37,466 nucleotides of DNA from a virus. Shown piece after piece: positions 1-6,674 of this stretch (position 1 is its first letter; each line of letters begins with the position of its first letter). A model generated the notes under the pieces. The model searched no databases. It had not been told where the DNA came from and saw only the letters and a program-made list of their open reading frames with translations. The position numbers and the translations under genes were made by a program. The stretch lies in the IMG/VR virus record IMGVR_UViG_3300046740_000346, positions 1 through 37,466 of that record. One strand, given 5' to 3'.

Positions 1-94
1 TGTCGATCAGGTTTTGCGACTTGTCGCACGCCCCGTTCGATTCGTCGCCGTCGGGTTTCTGTTCGGTCTCTTCGGTGAGCGAGTCGATATCCAT
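1..94 (-). CDS. Portal protein, N-terminal fragment (partial, duplicate of the right end)
   Basis: This leftward fragment encodes the first 31 residues of the portal protein and is cut by the window edge. It duplicates the 5' end of the full gene at 35268-37406. The single mismatch with the other copy changes residue 23 from Arg (CGC, right copy) to Cys (TGC, here). It has no independent function; it exists because the window was opened inside this gene. Confidence 0.85.
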   Translation of the reverse strand, partial: MDIDSLTEETEQKPDGDESNGACDKSQNLID

Positions 95-154
95 ATCGCC
101 CTCTAGATTCGATGCTCACGCTTGCCCTGCGAATGCAAGTCGTCAAGCGAGAAC
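1..154. repeat. Left copy of the terminal direct repeat
   Basis: Bases 1-154 match 37313-37466 at every position except one (A at 28, G at 37340). The repeat holds the start of the portal gene and the last codons of terL. The simplest reading is an unmerged overlap of a circular or circularly permuted genome rather than a biological terminal repeat, because it falls inside coding sequence and has no separate content. Confidence 0.93.
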
Positions 155-1458
155 GGGTAGAAGTGGCCATCCCATTCCTTGGGCTTTTCCGAGCCCTTGA
201 CGCTGACCAGCTCGCGCACCATTTGCGCGCCATAGCTGAACGCATCCGAGCCATGGCTTGACCAGTCGTGCAAGGGTTCAGACGAAAACACCTTGCGGTC
301 TTCATCCCACTTGAACGACCACGCGCGCAGGGCTTCGAGGCCGCGGGCGCAGGCGTCAGGGTGAAACGTGCAATGCGGAATGATTGAGCGGGCCGCGTTG
401 ATGCGGTCTTGCAATTTCGTCTGCGGAACGATGCTGCATTCAAAGGCTTTGGCGAATTGCTCGACGACGCTAAACCGCGTCGCCATCGTCTTCGCTTTCG
501 CGTCATGGGGCAGGTACAGATGATGGATGGGCACGCCGCAGGTCGAGAGGCGGTCAATCCATTGCTCGGCATCCATGCCCGAGCCCTCTTCGTAGTGGCA
601 CAGATGGAAACCGCCCGCCCGCAATTCCCAAAACCAGAACGCCGCCGCGTCGCGATAACCGATGTCGGATGACACGACGATTCGCGCATCGCGCGACCAG
701 GGTTCGGCAATGAAACGGTTTTCGCGTTCGCTTGCGCTGATGTAGCGGCCGACGATGGCGCCCACGTTCGCGCTCGCGAAGTCGCAGTAATACTCCTGCT
801 GTATCAACTCTTCGGGCATATCCATTGCCCGCTCTAGCGCGATGTCATCTGCGCTCAAAACCTGCGTGTCGACAATCGACATCACGGCGACGAATGCGCC
901 GGGCAAACGCTGTGCAACTTGCAGCGTCTTATGCGCGTGGTTGTAGCCCCGCGGCGTAAAAATGAACGACACCGACCCATTGTTCTCGCGCAGGATGGGC
1001 CGCACGAAGTCGTAAGCCCGCGGGTCGGTCAAGGCCCATTCGGAGAACGTAACGTGAACCGGCGACGAGCCGACGAGCGAGTCGAAATTGTCGGCGCCGA
1101 CAATCTGAACAATCGACCCGTTCACGAGTTCGATTTTCATTTCGTCCTCGAGCTTGCGTTTGACAAGCGCGTTCGGGAACGTCTGCGTAATCAGATTCGT
1201 CCCCTCGCTTGTGATGTTATCCCACACCACCTTGCGGCCTTGCTTCAGCGTCGGCAAGCAATGCCAGTAGAGGCCGACCCGCTTGAACGCGTCTTTGCAC
1301 GCCTGGGCGATGGCTGTGCGGTCTTTGCCCCCGCGGCGATGCATGACCCAGACAATGAACTTGCACCCGTTGTCACGGGCTTGCATGTACGGGAGTTGGT
1401 AGGCCCGCGGCGTCATGCCGCCGTCGACGCGCAGCTCGACGGCGCTGTCGTCAATCAT
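103..1458 (-). CDS. terL: Terminase large subunit
   Basis: This is the ATP-driven DNA packaging motor and headful or end-cutting nuclease, which docks on the portal. The 451-residue length is normal for the family. A Walker A-like motif HRRGGKD lies at residues 40-46, of the form seen in podovirus terminases of Burkholderiales phages. A Walker B-like segment VHVTFSEWAL and a coupling motif FTPRGYNHAHK follow. The C-terminal half shows an RNase H-like nuclease with acidic residues in VSSDIGYRDA, LPHDAKAK and HGSDAFSYG. The ATG at 1458 overlaps the terS stop by 8 bases, so the two are translationally coupled. The portal gene follows directly across the circular joint. Confidence 0.95.
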   Translation of the reverse strand: MIDDSAVELRVDGGMTPRAYQLPYMQARDNGCKFIVWVMHRRGGKDRTAIAQACKDAFKRVGLYWHCLPTLKQGRKVVWDNITSEGTNLITQTFPNALVKRKLEDEMKIELVNGSIVQIVGADNFDSLVGSSPVHVTFSEWALTDPRAYDFVRPILRENNGSVSFIFTPRGYNHAHKTLQVAQRLPGAFVAVMSIVDTQVLSADDIALERAMDMPEELIQQEYYCDFASANVGAIVGRYISASERENRFIAEPWSRDARIVVSSDIGYRDAAAFWFWELRAGGFHLCHYEEGSGMDAEQWIDRLSTCGVPIHHLYLPHDAKAKTMATRFSVVEQFAKAFECSIVPQTKLQDRINAARSIIPHCTFHPDACARGLEALRAWSFKWDEDRKVFSSEPLHDWSSHGSDAFSYGAQMVRELVSVKGSEKPKEWDGHFYPFSLDDLHSQGKREHRI

Positions 1459-1849
1459 TGCCGGCCGCCTCGATGATGTCGGCGTCGCCGAGGTCGTGAA
1501 CGAGCGTCAGATGACGCTGCGGGGCGATGTGCTCGGGGATCGGCGAACACAAGACGCCGGGCGTCGGCACGGCCGGCGATGAGAGCTGAACAACATTGAT
1601 GACAACGCCGCCGACTTCAGAGCTGCCATTTTTCGCCGCCATGCGAATGAATTCATGCGCAATGTCGGCGTGTTTCGCCGGCATCGTCTTTGCCAGCTTG
1701 TTGAAATATTTGAACCACCCGCCCGCCGTGAATTGAACCGAGGCCTCGAACCCATCCATCGCAGCGCGCGACATGGTCGCAATCGAGTGCTTGTTCGTCT
1801 GCCCAGGCTTGCGCCCGCCGCGTTTCTGCGGCGGGTCGTAATCGGCCAT
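1451..1849 (-). CDS. terS: Terminase small subunit (putative)
   Basis: The 132-residue product begins with a basic stretch (KRGGRKPGQTNKHS), followed by a helical region (about residues 25-75) and a Val/Pro-rich tail. Size and position directly before terL, with overlap, are typical of the DNA-recognition subunit of the packaging motor. The identification rests mainly on context and the basic N-terminus; no signature motif is conclusive. It is the first gene of the late operon. Its ATG lies only about 15 bases after the T-tract of a strong leftward terminator, so expression should depend on antitermination. Confidence 0.8.
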   Translation of the reverse strand: MADYDPPQKRGGRKPGQTNKHSIATMSRAAMDGFEASVQFTAGGWFKYFNKLAKTMPAKHADIAHEFIRMAAKNGSSEVGGVVINVVQLSSPAVPTPGVLCSPIPEHIAPQRHLTLVHDLGDADIIEAAGND

Positions 1850-1864
1850 GGGTCACCCGGGCGT

Positions 1865-1895
1865 AAAAAAAGCCCCGATGCTTGCGCATCGAGGC
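1865..1895 (-). terminator. Leftward intrinsic terminator just before terS
   Basis: A ten-pair stem (1872-1881 with 1886-1895, one mismatched pair) and TTGC loop is followed on the minus strand by seven T residues (A at 1865-1871). It stands between the putative Q-like gene plus late promoter and terS, where a lambda tR'-type terminator would be. Confidence 0.88.
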
Positions 1896-1914
1896 CTAGG
1901 CCCCCGGGCCATCA

Positions 1915-1932
1915 GGGAGGGAGGAGGGAGGG
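1915..1932 (+). other. G-quadruplex motif in the late leader
   Basis: Four runs of three G separated by loops of 1, 4 and 1 bases (GGG A GGG AGGA GGG A GGG) lie on the plus strand. The plus strand is the template for leftward late transcription. The motif sits in a 235-base non-coding stretch (1850-2084) between the Q-like gene and terS. Confidence 0.7.
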
Positions 1933-2038
1933 AGCGGCGCCGGGGGAAGTCGCGGATTCGGTTGTGGGGGCTTCTGCGCATGTGGTGAGAGGCCGGCTTC
2001 CGCCGACACACCGGGCGCAGTTGCCCCCACGGCGCGGA

Positions 2039-2067
2039 ATGTAAACCCATGCCGGGCGAATGTGCAA
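2039..2067 (-). promoter_or_regulatory. Candidate late promoter
   Basis: On the minus strand a -35 like TTGCAC (2067-2062) is followed after 17 bases by a -10 like TTACAT (2044-2039). Both boxes match consensus only partly. The position immediately after the Q-like gene and about 190 bases before terS fits a late promoter with a long leader. An 11-mer motif (2082-2072) ends four bases before the -35. Confidence 0.45.
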
Positions 2068-2071
2068 GCCC

Positions 2072-2082
2072 GTGTCATTTGG
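2072..2082 (-). promoter_or_regulatory. CCRAATGACAC motif, late promoter copy
   Basis: The minus strand reads CCAAATGACAC. The same 11-mer, with R as A or G, occurs at 7503-7513 (plus) and 17813-17823 (minus), each time 4 bases before a plausible -35 box. It may be an activator site. It sits within the larger pattern GTGACACCAAATGACAC, which holds two partly similar GACAC elements. Confidence 0.5.
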
Positions 2083-2084
2083 TG

Positions 2085-2420
2085 TCACAACACCCCCAAG
2101 TAAACGAGCCGGCGTTCGAGTTCGCACAGCGCGCGATTGACGAGCGTGTCAAGGGCTTCCCCCTTGGGCAAGCGCGGCGAAAAAATGACCTCGACCCCCA
2201 GGCATTCGGCGCGGGCGGCGTGCTCGATGGCTAGGCGCATATCGGGGGGCATGTGTTCGATTTCCTCGCTGAGATGCTGCATCGTCAGCCGGTCGAGCTG
2301 TTCGTCGAGGTCGTCGTCTGGGGCGCCATGCAACAGGGCGACGCGGGCGAATCGCCGCTCGGGCGAATACCCCCGCCGCCACTGGTGCCAGCGCCCCAGC
2401 ATCGACCCGAGTTCGCTCAC
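2085..2420 (-). CDS. Putative late antiterminator (Q-like)
   Basis: The 111-residue protein starts at a GTG preceded by AGGGG at good spacing. It reads as a small all-helical protein with a Trp/Arg-rich start (LGRWHQWRRGYSPERR), a central segment (EEIEHMPPDMRLAIEHAARAEC) and an RLPKGEALDTLVNRALCELERRL tail. This resembles a family common at the end of early operons in beta-proteobacterial phages and suspected to act in late gene control. Its place as the last early gene, directly before a promoter candidate, a long leader and a strong terminator upstream of terS, supports a Q-like role. The function is inferred from family pattern and position; no catalytic motif exists to confirm it. Confidence 0.5.
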   Translation of the reverse strand: MSELGSMLGRWHQWRRGYSPERRFARVALLHGAPDDDLDEQLDRLTMQHLSEEIEHMPPDMRLAIEHAARAECLGVEVIFSPRLPKGEALDTLVNRALCELERRLVYLGVL

Positions 2421-2422
2421 GG

Positions 2423-3100
2423 TCAGCCCCTGCCGAAACGCCGATGGTCGGTCGTGATGTACGCGGCGAGCTGCGTTTGCAGCGAGGATTTTTGATAATC
2501 GGCCATGTTCGCGCGGCGCAGGTATTCGCGTTCCGCCTCCTGTTCGCGGCGGGCTTCGAATGCCTGACGCTTCGCCTCGTTTTCTTCGCGTTCGGTCATG
2601 CGCGCGGCCTTCGCTTCGCGCTGCGCCTCGTCGGCCTTTTGCTGCATGAGGTCGCGAACTTTCGTCGATTGCGGCTTGTCGCGGGCTTGCGCGACTTGCT
2701 CACGGCGAGCGCGAACGATGGCCTCGCGGGCTTGCGTCATCTGTTGCGCGATGTCGTCGCGACCGTCGGCGAGGGCGCGCTTGAGAATCGCGTGATAGGC
2801 GGCCTCCGCCGCGCAAAACCCCTTTGCTTTTTCGATGCGACCCAGACTCGCGAATACCTCGTCGATGCCAGCGGCGACCAGCACGCCGGGAACGTCGCTC
2901 GGGGTGAGATGGGTGAGGTCGTGAATGTGTGCGGCGTCGATGAGGGGGTCGAGTAGGTCGTGACAGATTTTTTCGAGCGCGTCGTGAATGCGGCGAGGGA
3001 GGCCGAACGGGAAAGACTTCGCGGGGGTCGACGACATCGCGGCGAGCGCGTCGTCGTTGACCACACTCAGGCGGCCGGTTAGGTGTTCTTGGCGATTCAT
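2423..3100 (-). CDS. Hypothetical coiled-coil protein
   Basis: I do not recognise this 225-residue protein. The N-terminal half is mixed helical (residues 1-100). Residues about 105-190 are very rich in Arg, Glu, Ala and Gln (for example EAQREAKAARMTEREENEAKRQAFEARREQEAE) and should form a long charged coiled coil. The ATG overlaps the stop of the upstream nuclease-like gene in ATGA, and the Q-like gene begins 2 bases after its stop. No membrane segment or signal peptide is visible. It could be an accessory early protein or a regulator that works with the gene after it. Confidence 0.72.
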   Translation of the reverse strand: MNRQEHLTGRLSVVNDDALAAMSSTPAKSFPFGLPRRIHDALEKICHDLLDPLIDAAHIHDLTHLTPSDVPGVLVAAGIDEVFASLGRIEKAKGFCAAEAAYHAILKRALADGRDDIAQQMTQAREAIVRARREQVAQARDKPQSTKVRDLMQQKADEAQREAKAARMTEREENEAKRQAFEARREQEAEREYLRRANMADYQKSSLQTQLAAYITTDHRRFGRG

Positions 3101-3609
3101 GGTGCGTTCTCCGTTTCAAGAGGTTGCGGATAAGGCTCGCGGTCGGCGAGCAATTGAACGAGTTGGCCGATGGGGCGCAGCTCGGAGGCCGGGCGGAAAT
3201 GCGACAGGCACAAGCCGAAATTCGCGGTCGGCATGCACGCCATGATCGAGCGCGTTTCCCATCCAATGAATTGAACGACGCCGCGGTCATAGGCGCAGAG
3301 AACGAGGATGTCGGCGCACTTGCGTATGGCTTCGCGAGGTATCAGCAGATACCGCGCAGTGTTCGCCGTCTTGATGTCGATGGTCACTTTGCGGCCGTTG
3401 ACCAGACAGCGAAAGTCGACCCCGCCGTCGCCGTTCGGGTGGGCGATGCCGTCGACCTCGAAGCCGAACGCATTCGCGAACGCCAGCTCGCCGGCCGCGC
3501 CGACGCGATTCTCGGCGAGGGGGTCGTCGGGGTTGATGCGGGGCGATGAGTTTTCGCCCTTGCATTCCTGCCGAATGGCGGCGAGTTCGTCAGCGGTAAG
3601 GGTTGGCAT
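3097..3609 (-). CDS. PD-(D/E)XK-like nuclease-fold protein
   Basis: The product has 170 residues. It shows the layout of the restriction-endonuclease-like core: Glu41 in GELAFANAF, Asp65 in GDGGVDF, and Asp78-x-Lys80 in VTIDIK, on predicted alpha-beta-beta elements. A nuclease or Holliday-junction-type function is plausible; a non-catalytic role cannot be excluded. I chose the ATG at 3609 because it is preceded by GAGAGGG and overlaps the previous gene by only 20 bases; the open frame continues further upstream without a better start. It is in the early operon between small unknown genes and the coiled-coil protein. Confidence 0.65.
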   Translation of the reverse strand: MPTLTADELAAIRQECKGENSSPRINPDDPLAENRVGAAGELAFANAFGFEVDGIAHPNGDGGVDFRCLVNGRKVTIDIKTANTARYLLIPREAIRKCADILVLCAYDRGVVQFIGWETRSIMACMPTANFGLCLSHFRPASELRPIGQLVQLLADREPYPQPLETENAP

Positions 3610-3826
3610 TGGGCGCCCTCTCGTTGGAAATGTTCTGTTCAATCGTGACGCTCGACGCCGCTGGCCTCGGGGCATCTGCCGTGCATGAGATGACACACGC
3701 CGGGTTCGTCGCCATCGTGACCGAGTTTGTGATGCACGCGAACAGCAACGCGACCAGCACGCCGACAGCGAACGCGCGCACCGTCCACACGAAGACGACA
3801 AACCAGTCGACCGGGGCGCGTGTCAT
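3590..3826 (-). CDS. Small membrane protein, possible lipoprotein
   Basis: The 78-residue product has one hydrophobic segment (about residues 8-30, FVVFVWTVRAFAVGVLVALLF) ending at Cys31. The context LFAC is a loose lipobox, so it may be lipid-anchored; otherwise it is a simple single-pass protein. The remaining 45 residues are polar, with two more Cys. It overlaps the upstream gene in ATGA. A lysis accessory (spanin-like) role was considered, but there is no partner gene next to it and the tail is not Pro-rich enough to argue for Rz1. Confidence 0.55.
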   Translation of the reverse strand: MTRAPVDWFVVFVWTVRAFAVGVLVALLFACITNSVTMATNPACVISCTADAPRPAASSVTIEQNISNERAPNANPYR

Positions 3827-3993
3827 GCCATCCCCTCACGATTCGGGTTAGCTGCCTTGACGAGGGGATGCGGGGGGAAGCATCGAAAACACTTCGCCGG
3901 CCAGGGGGAACGCACGTCACCCGCGTAAAACCATCCCCGCCCCTTGCAGACCTCGCAATCGGGCTTGATCGGGCTAGGCTTCGGCTTTGTCAT
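3823..3993 (-). CDS. Small zinc-finger-like protein
   Basis: The product has 56 residues. Two Cys pairs, CEVCKGRG and CFRC, spaced about 18 residues apart, resemble half of a DnaJ-type zinc-binding module. I chose the ATG at 3993 (MTKPKPSP) over an upstream in-frame start because it lies inside the short overlap with the previous gene. It is coupled to the next gene by ATGA. The role is unknown; such short zinc proteins are common in early phage operons. Confidence 0.6.
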   Translation of the reverse strand: MTKPKPSPIKPDCEVCKGRGWFYAGDVRSPWPAKCFRCFPPHPLVKAANPNREGMA

Positions 3994-4234
3994 CGCCGAG
4001 GGTCTCGAAGTAAACCGCCGCCGCATGCTTGGCCGTCGCCGCCAGGGCGCGCAGAAACGCGTCGTGCGCTTGCAAGCTGCTGACCCCCTCGCGCATCGCC
4101 ACGCGAGCCACTGAGGCGGCGTAAATGGCCTGCGCGAGGTCGTTGCGTTCCCATTCGGTCACGACTTCCTTGGTGTCGCCGAACTTCGTGGCATACGGGG
4201 GATTGGTCTCGAAGAAGCTGTCGAGTAGCGTCAT
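3974..4234 (-). CDS. Hypothetical helical protein
   Basis: I do not recognise this 86-residue, mostly helical protein (LAQAIYAASVARVAMREGVS, then AFLRALAATAKHAAAVYFETL). The start at 4234 is supported by GGAG eight bases upstream and by an ATGA overlap with the preceding 58-residue gene. It contains no Cys motifs or membrane segments. Confidence 0.6.
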   Translation of the reverse strand: MTLLDSFFETNPPYATKFGDTKEVVTEWERNDLAQAIYAASVARVAMREGVSSLQAHDAFLRALAATAKHAAAVYFETLGDDKAEA

Positions 4235-4407
4235 GGTGCGTTCTCCTGCGTTGCGAGGGCGACGAGCAAGGCATGGTTCAACCCGTTTTCGTTGCATGCC
4301 TCGACGATGCGGAGATATTGCATAACTGCCCGCTTGTGTGGCGTCTCGGGTTGCTGGCGCAATTCGTTTTGAATCGTCGTCATGAAACGGGCGGTGTCGT
4401 TGTTCAT
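4231..4407 (-). CDS. Hypothetical 58-residue protein
   Basis: This short gene runs between two coupled neighbours with ATGA overlaps on both sides, which argues strongly that it is real. The start is preceded by GGGAG. The product begins MNNDTARFMTTIQNEL and is polar and helical, without recognisable motifs. Confidence 0.6.
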   Translation of the reverse strand: MNNDTARFMTTIQNELRQQPETPHKRAVMQYLRIVEACNENGLNHALLVALATQENAP

Positions 4408-4628
4408 TTCGCGTTCTCCCGTGCCGTCGTGAGGATGTTCGAGACCGCCGATTGCAACGCGTTGCGTCTGCGCACTTCCTCGCGCCGGGTGGCTTGGTTG
4501 CTCTTGAACATCCGAACCCCCCAGGCCGCCGCGTATTCGTCGGCCACTGCCATGACCTCGGCGAGGCGGCGGGCGTGCGCTTCGCCCTGCGACTCCGTGA
4601 GGCGTTGCAAGACGCGAACCGCGCTCAC
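4404..4628 (-). CDS. Hypothetical protein, GTG start
   Basis: The 74-residue protein starts at a GTG that overlaps the upstream stop (GTGA) and follows AGGAG at good spacing. A longer in-frame reading exists upstream but is the shadow of the neighbour. The sequence is helical and rich in Arg, Glu and Ala (RRLAEVMAVADEYAAAWGV, then RREEVRRRNALQSAVSNIL). The function is unknown; the basic helix suggests possible nucleic-acid contact. Confidence 0.58.
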   Translation of the reverse strand: MSAVRVLQRLTESQGEAHARRLAEVMAVADEYAAAWGVRMFKSNQATRREEVRRRNALQSAVSNILTTARENAK

Positions 4629-4849
4629 AGCTCGTTCTCCTGTTGCTCTGCTAACACGACGGCCGCACGGGCGAGCATGCTGTCGCGCAAGTTCATTTCG
4701 CATTCCCAGAACGTGAACGCCGAGGCAAACGCACTCGTCGAGTCTTCGCGGGCCTTTTCGTAGTCGCCTGCATTGCCCTCGACAAACATGCGTTCGGCCG
4801 TGTTGACCACGCGGGCCACGAAGTATTCGGGCGACTCTTCGGGCTTCAC
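4625..4849 (-). CDS. Hypothetical acidic protein
   Basis: The 74-residue acidic helical protein (MKPEESPEYFVARVVNTAER...) carries a WECEMNLRDSMLARAAVVLAE helix. ATGA overlaps the preceding gene and GTGA the next. I recognise no family; it belongs to the run of tiny coupled genes between rusA and the nuclease-like gene. Confidence 0.58.
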   Translation of the reverse strand: MKPEESPEYFVARVVNTAERMFVEGNAGDYEKAREDSTSAFASAFTFWECEMNLRDSMLARAAVVLAEQQENEL

Positions 4850-5034
4850 GATGCCACCTCACGCACGACGACGCCCTGCGAGCTGTGAACGTAGAACTCT
4901 GCCGCGCCTTGCGGGCCGATGATGGTCGCGCCCGGCTTGCCCCCTGCCTGGGTGACGGCCTCGGCTGTGCCGACGTACTCGACCTCGATGTCGCGCGATT
5001 CGTCTTCGTTGCTAACCTTGATTTTGATGGTCAT
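4846..5034 (-). CDS. Hypothetical small beta-rich protein
   Basis: The 62-residue product begins MTIKIKVSNEDESRDIEVEY and looks like a small beta-sheet protein (alternating Lys/Ile/Val and a GATIIGPQGAAEFYVHSS segment). It starts 4 bases after the rusA stop and has an AGGAG site (5'-CAGGAGTAAATC-ATG) within the end of rusA. The function is unknown. Confidence 0.6.
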   Translation of the reverse strand: MTIKIKVSNEDESRDIEVEYVGTAEAVTQAGGKPGATIIGPQGAAEFYVHSSQGVVVREVAS

Positions 5035-5037
5035 GAT

Positions 5038-5706
5038 TTACTCCTGTGTGATGGCTGTTGCCGGGTTGAACTCGACTCGCACGAACCATTCGGGCGAGCG
5101 TTGCTGCGCGTATCGGTAGCGCACGAGGTCTCGATGTCTGTCGTCGACGTTGAGCCAATCGGCGACTGCGTCTCTGATCGCCTTGAGGGCACCGACGAGG
5201 TTGTCGTCGTCGAGGCCTCGGGAGGGGGCGCCACGGGTCAGGGTCACGACGAGAGGGGGCGTGTAGGGGCATGCGTTGCCGTGAGCTGCGAAAAGCGACC
5301 ACGCGACAGCGAGTTTTTCGGCCTTGACTCGGGCCGTGCGGCGACGCCAGTGTTCGCGGGTGTTCTGACCGCGTTCGGTGCGTAGGGGGACGGTAACGGT
5401 TTTCGTTAGGGGGAAAATTGAAGGTGGGCGGATGGGGAGGGGACAAGATTCTTGGGGCCCCCGGTCGACGATTGACCCCCCCGTGGGGGTTGGTGAGCAC
5501 TCACCCGCCCCTGATTTCGTGAGGATGTCACACCCCGAGCGAATGCGTGAGGTTGAGGGCTTGACACTAACGCCAGTCGTGAGTATGTCGAGGGCGCAGC
5601 TCGCCTCAGATGCACCAGCGGATACACCATAGCGAGCGGCAATCGAGCTGCAACCCGCGTAAATGCTGGCTTCCGGCATCCTCGGCGGGAATGTCGGGCG
5701 CGTCAT
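5038..5706 (-). CDS. rusA: RusA-type Holliday junction resolvase with N-terminal extension
   Basis: RusA dimers cut Holliday junctions made during phage recombination and replication. The resolvase domain fills residues about 100-222: TVTVPLRTERG at the start, then LDDDNL (165-170) and VDDRHR (187-192), which match the acidic metal-binding positions of RusA. The ATG at 5706 overlaps the upstream stop in ATGA and follows GGAGG by 7 bases, so the start is secure, giving 222 residues against about 120 usual. The first 99 residues match nothing I know, are Ser/Cys/Gly-rich, and use codons such as TCA, GGT and CCA unlike the neighbours. No standard start codon lies near the domain border, so fusion seems real. 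Confidence 0.75.
   Translation of the reverse strand: MTRPTFPPRMPEASIYAGCSSIAARYGVSAGASEASCALDILTTGVSVKPSTSRIRSGCDILTKSGAGECSPTPTGGSIVDRGPQESCPLPIRPPSIFPLTKTVTVPLRTERGQNTREHWRRRTARVKAEKLAVAWSLFAAHGNACPYTPPLVVTLTRGAPSRGLDDDNLVGALKAIRDAVADWLNVDDRHRDLVRYRYAQQRSPEWFVRVEFNPATAITQE
5394..5408. promoter_or_regulatory. TAACG-N5-CGTTA palindrome inside rusA
   Basis: The sequence TAACGGTTTTCGTTA has perfect five-base arms around a 5-base spacer and matches the sites at 17894-17908 and 18525-18539. It lies at the border of the RusA domain in coding DNA. A second, weaker match (TAACG-N5-CGTGA) lies at 5568-5582. Confidence 0.45.
5561..5589 (+). promoter_or_regulatory. Possible rightward promoter antisense to rusA
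   Basis: A perfect -35 TTGACA (5561-5566) is followed after 17 bases by TATGTC (5584-5589). A weak operator-like palindrome (5568-5582) lies in the spacer. It would transcribe against rusA and the replication genes, where I see no plus-strand gene, so it may be chance or an antisense RNA promoter. Confidence 0.22.
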
Positions 5707-6674
5707 ATCGTTGCCTCCAGGCCGGGCGCCCATTCGCTGACGCGGTTGCGTTCGGCGGGCTTTGCGAGGCCTTGTGCCTGCGCCAGGGCGGCGTCTTGCA
5801 TCTGGCCTTGAACGACGGCCAGCGCATAGGCGAAGCCCTTGCTGCGCGCTGCGGCGTGCGCCGCGGCATAGGTGAACGCGTCAGGGCTTGCGCCCGCTGC
5901 GACGAGGGCGTGCAACAGCGGGTGACCGGCATTGATGCCCTGTAGGCCGCCAGCTTTCAGGGCGCGCACTGCGGCGGCGATCCGCTCAGGTTCGGCGTTA
6001 GGCACGGCCGCGACCGGGTCGAGCGGCCCGTCGCCACCCGCGCCGCGAATTTCCCGCATTTCGAGGTCTTGAACCGTGTCATTCGGTGACCCGTTTTGTC
6101 CCGTTGTCCGCACTAAGTGCGAGCTTAGGGTTTCCCCTAAGATTGCACTATGGTTCATGGATACATGGACGTTGTCGACTTGTCCCGTTTGTCCCTGCGG
6201 TTGTCCCGCGGGACATGACACGGGACGCAACGGGACAACCTGCCCGAGCCCGAGCAATTCGCGCAGCTCTGACAGCTTCATTCCAGGCCGCGTCGCGAGG
6301 CCTCGTTGCCGGGCGTCGGCGTAAAGTTTTGCTTGCTCTGCGCGGCTCGCGCGCTTGCGCTCGGTTTCCGCCACCCTGCGGTTTTCCCTAGCAGGCGTTC
6401 CGCGCTTGTATTTGTCGATCTCGATTGCGGTTTGTCCCTGAATAAAACCTGTACTTGTCCCGTTGAATTTGTGGGACAAAAGACGGGACACGATTTCGCG
6501 GTCGTCGCGGTTTTCGCATCGGGCGATGCGAAAGCACTCTTTCATATCGAGCGGCAACTCTGACTCGTTCGCGTAACACCACAGCACGAGCCGCAAATAC
6601 GCCCCCTCCTCTGCGGCCGTCATGCCTTGCACGGCCGTCACCCAGCGTTCGAGGTAGAAGTTGAAAAAGATCAC
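5703..6674 (-). CDS. Replication initiation protein, DUF1376-type N-terminus
   Basis: The product has 323 residues. Residues 1-95 (FFNFYLERWVTAVQGMTAAE, EGAYLRLVLWCYANE, later FNGTSTGFIQ) match the DUF1376 (YdaU-like) winged-helix domain found at the head of phage O-like replication proteins. A charged linker (RRVAETERKRASRAEQAKLYADARQRG, about 97-123) follows. The C-terminal part has alanine-rich helices (PERIAAAVRALKAGG, GASPDAFTYAAAHAAARSKG). It probably marks the origin and recruits the host helicase with the gene upstream. ATGA overlaps join it to 6671-7138 and to rusA. An origin could lie within it, as in lambda O; I see no clear iteron array. Confidence 0.72.
   Translation of the reverse strand: MIFFNFYLERWVTAVQGMTAAEEGAYLRLVLWCYANESELPLDMKECFRIARCENRDDREIVSRLLSHKFNGTSTGFIQGQTAIEIDKYKRGTPARENRRVAETERKRASRAEQAKLYADARQRGLATRPGMKLSELRELLGLGQVVPLRPVSCPAGQPQGQTGQVDNVHVSMNHSAILGETLSSHLVRTTGQNGSPNDTVQDLEMREIRGAGGDGPLDPVAAVPNAEPERIAAAVRALKAGGLQGINAGHPLLHALVAAGASPDAFTYAAAHAAARSKGFAYALAVVQGQMQDAALAQAQGLAKPAERNRVSEWAPGLEATI

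Noticed and set aside
919-1476. 185-residue plus-strand frame across terL
   Set aside because: It is the shadow of terL on the opposite strand, with no ribosome site and Arg/Pro-rich nonsense composition.
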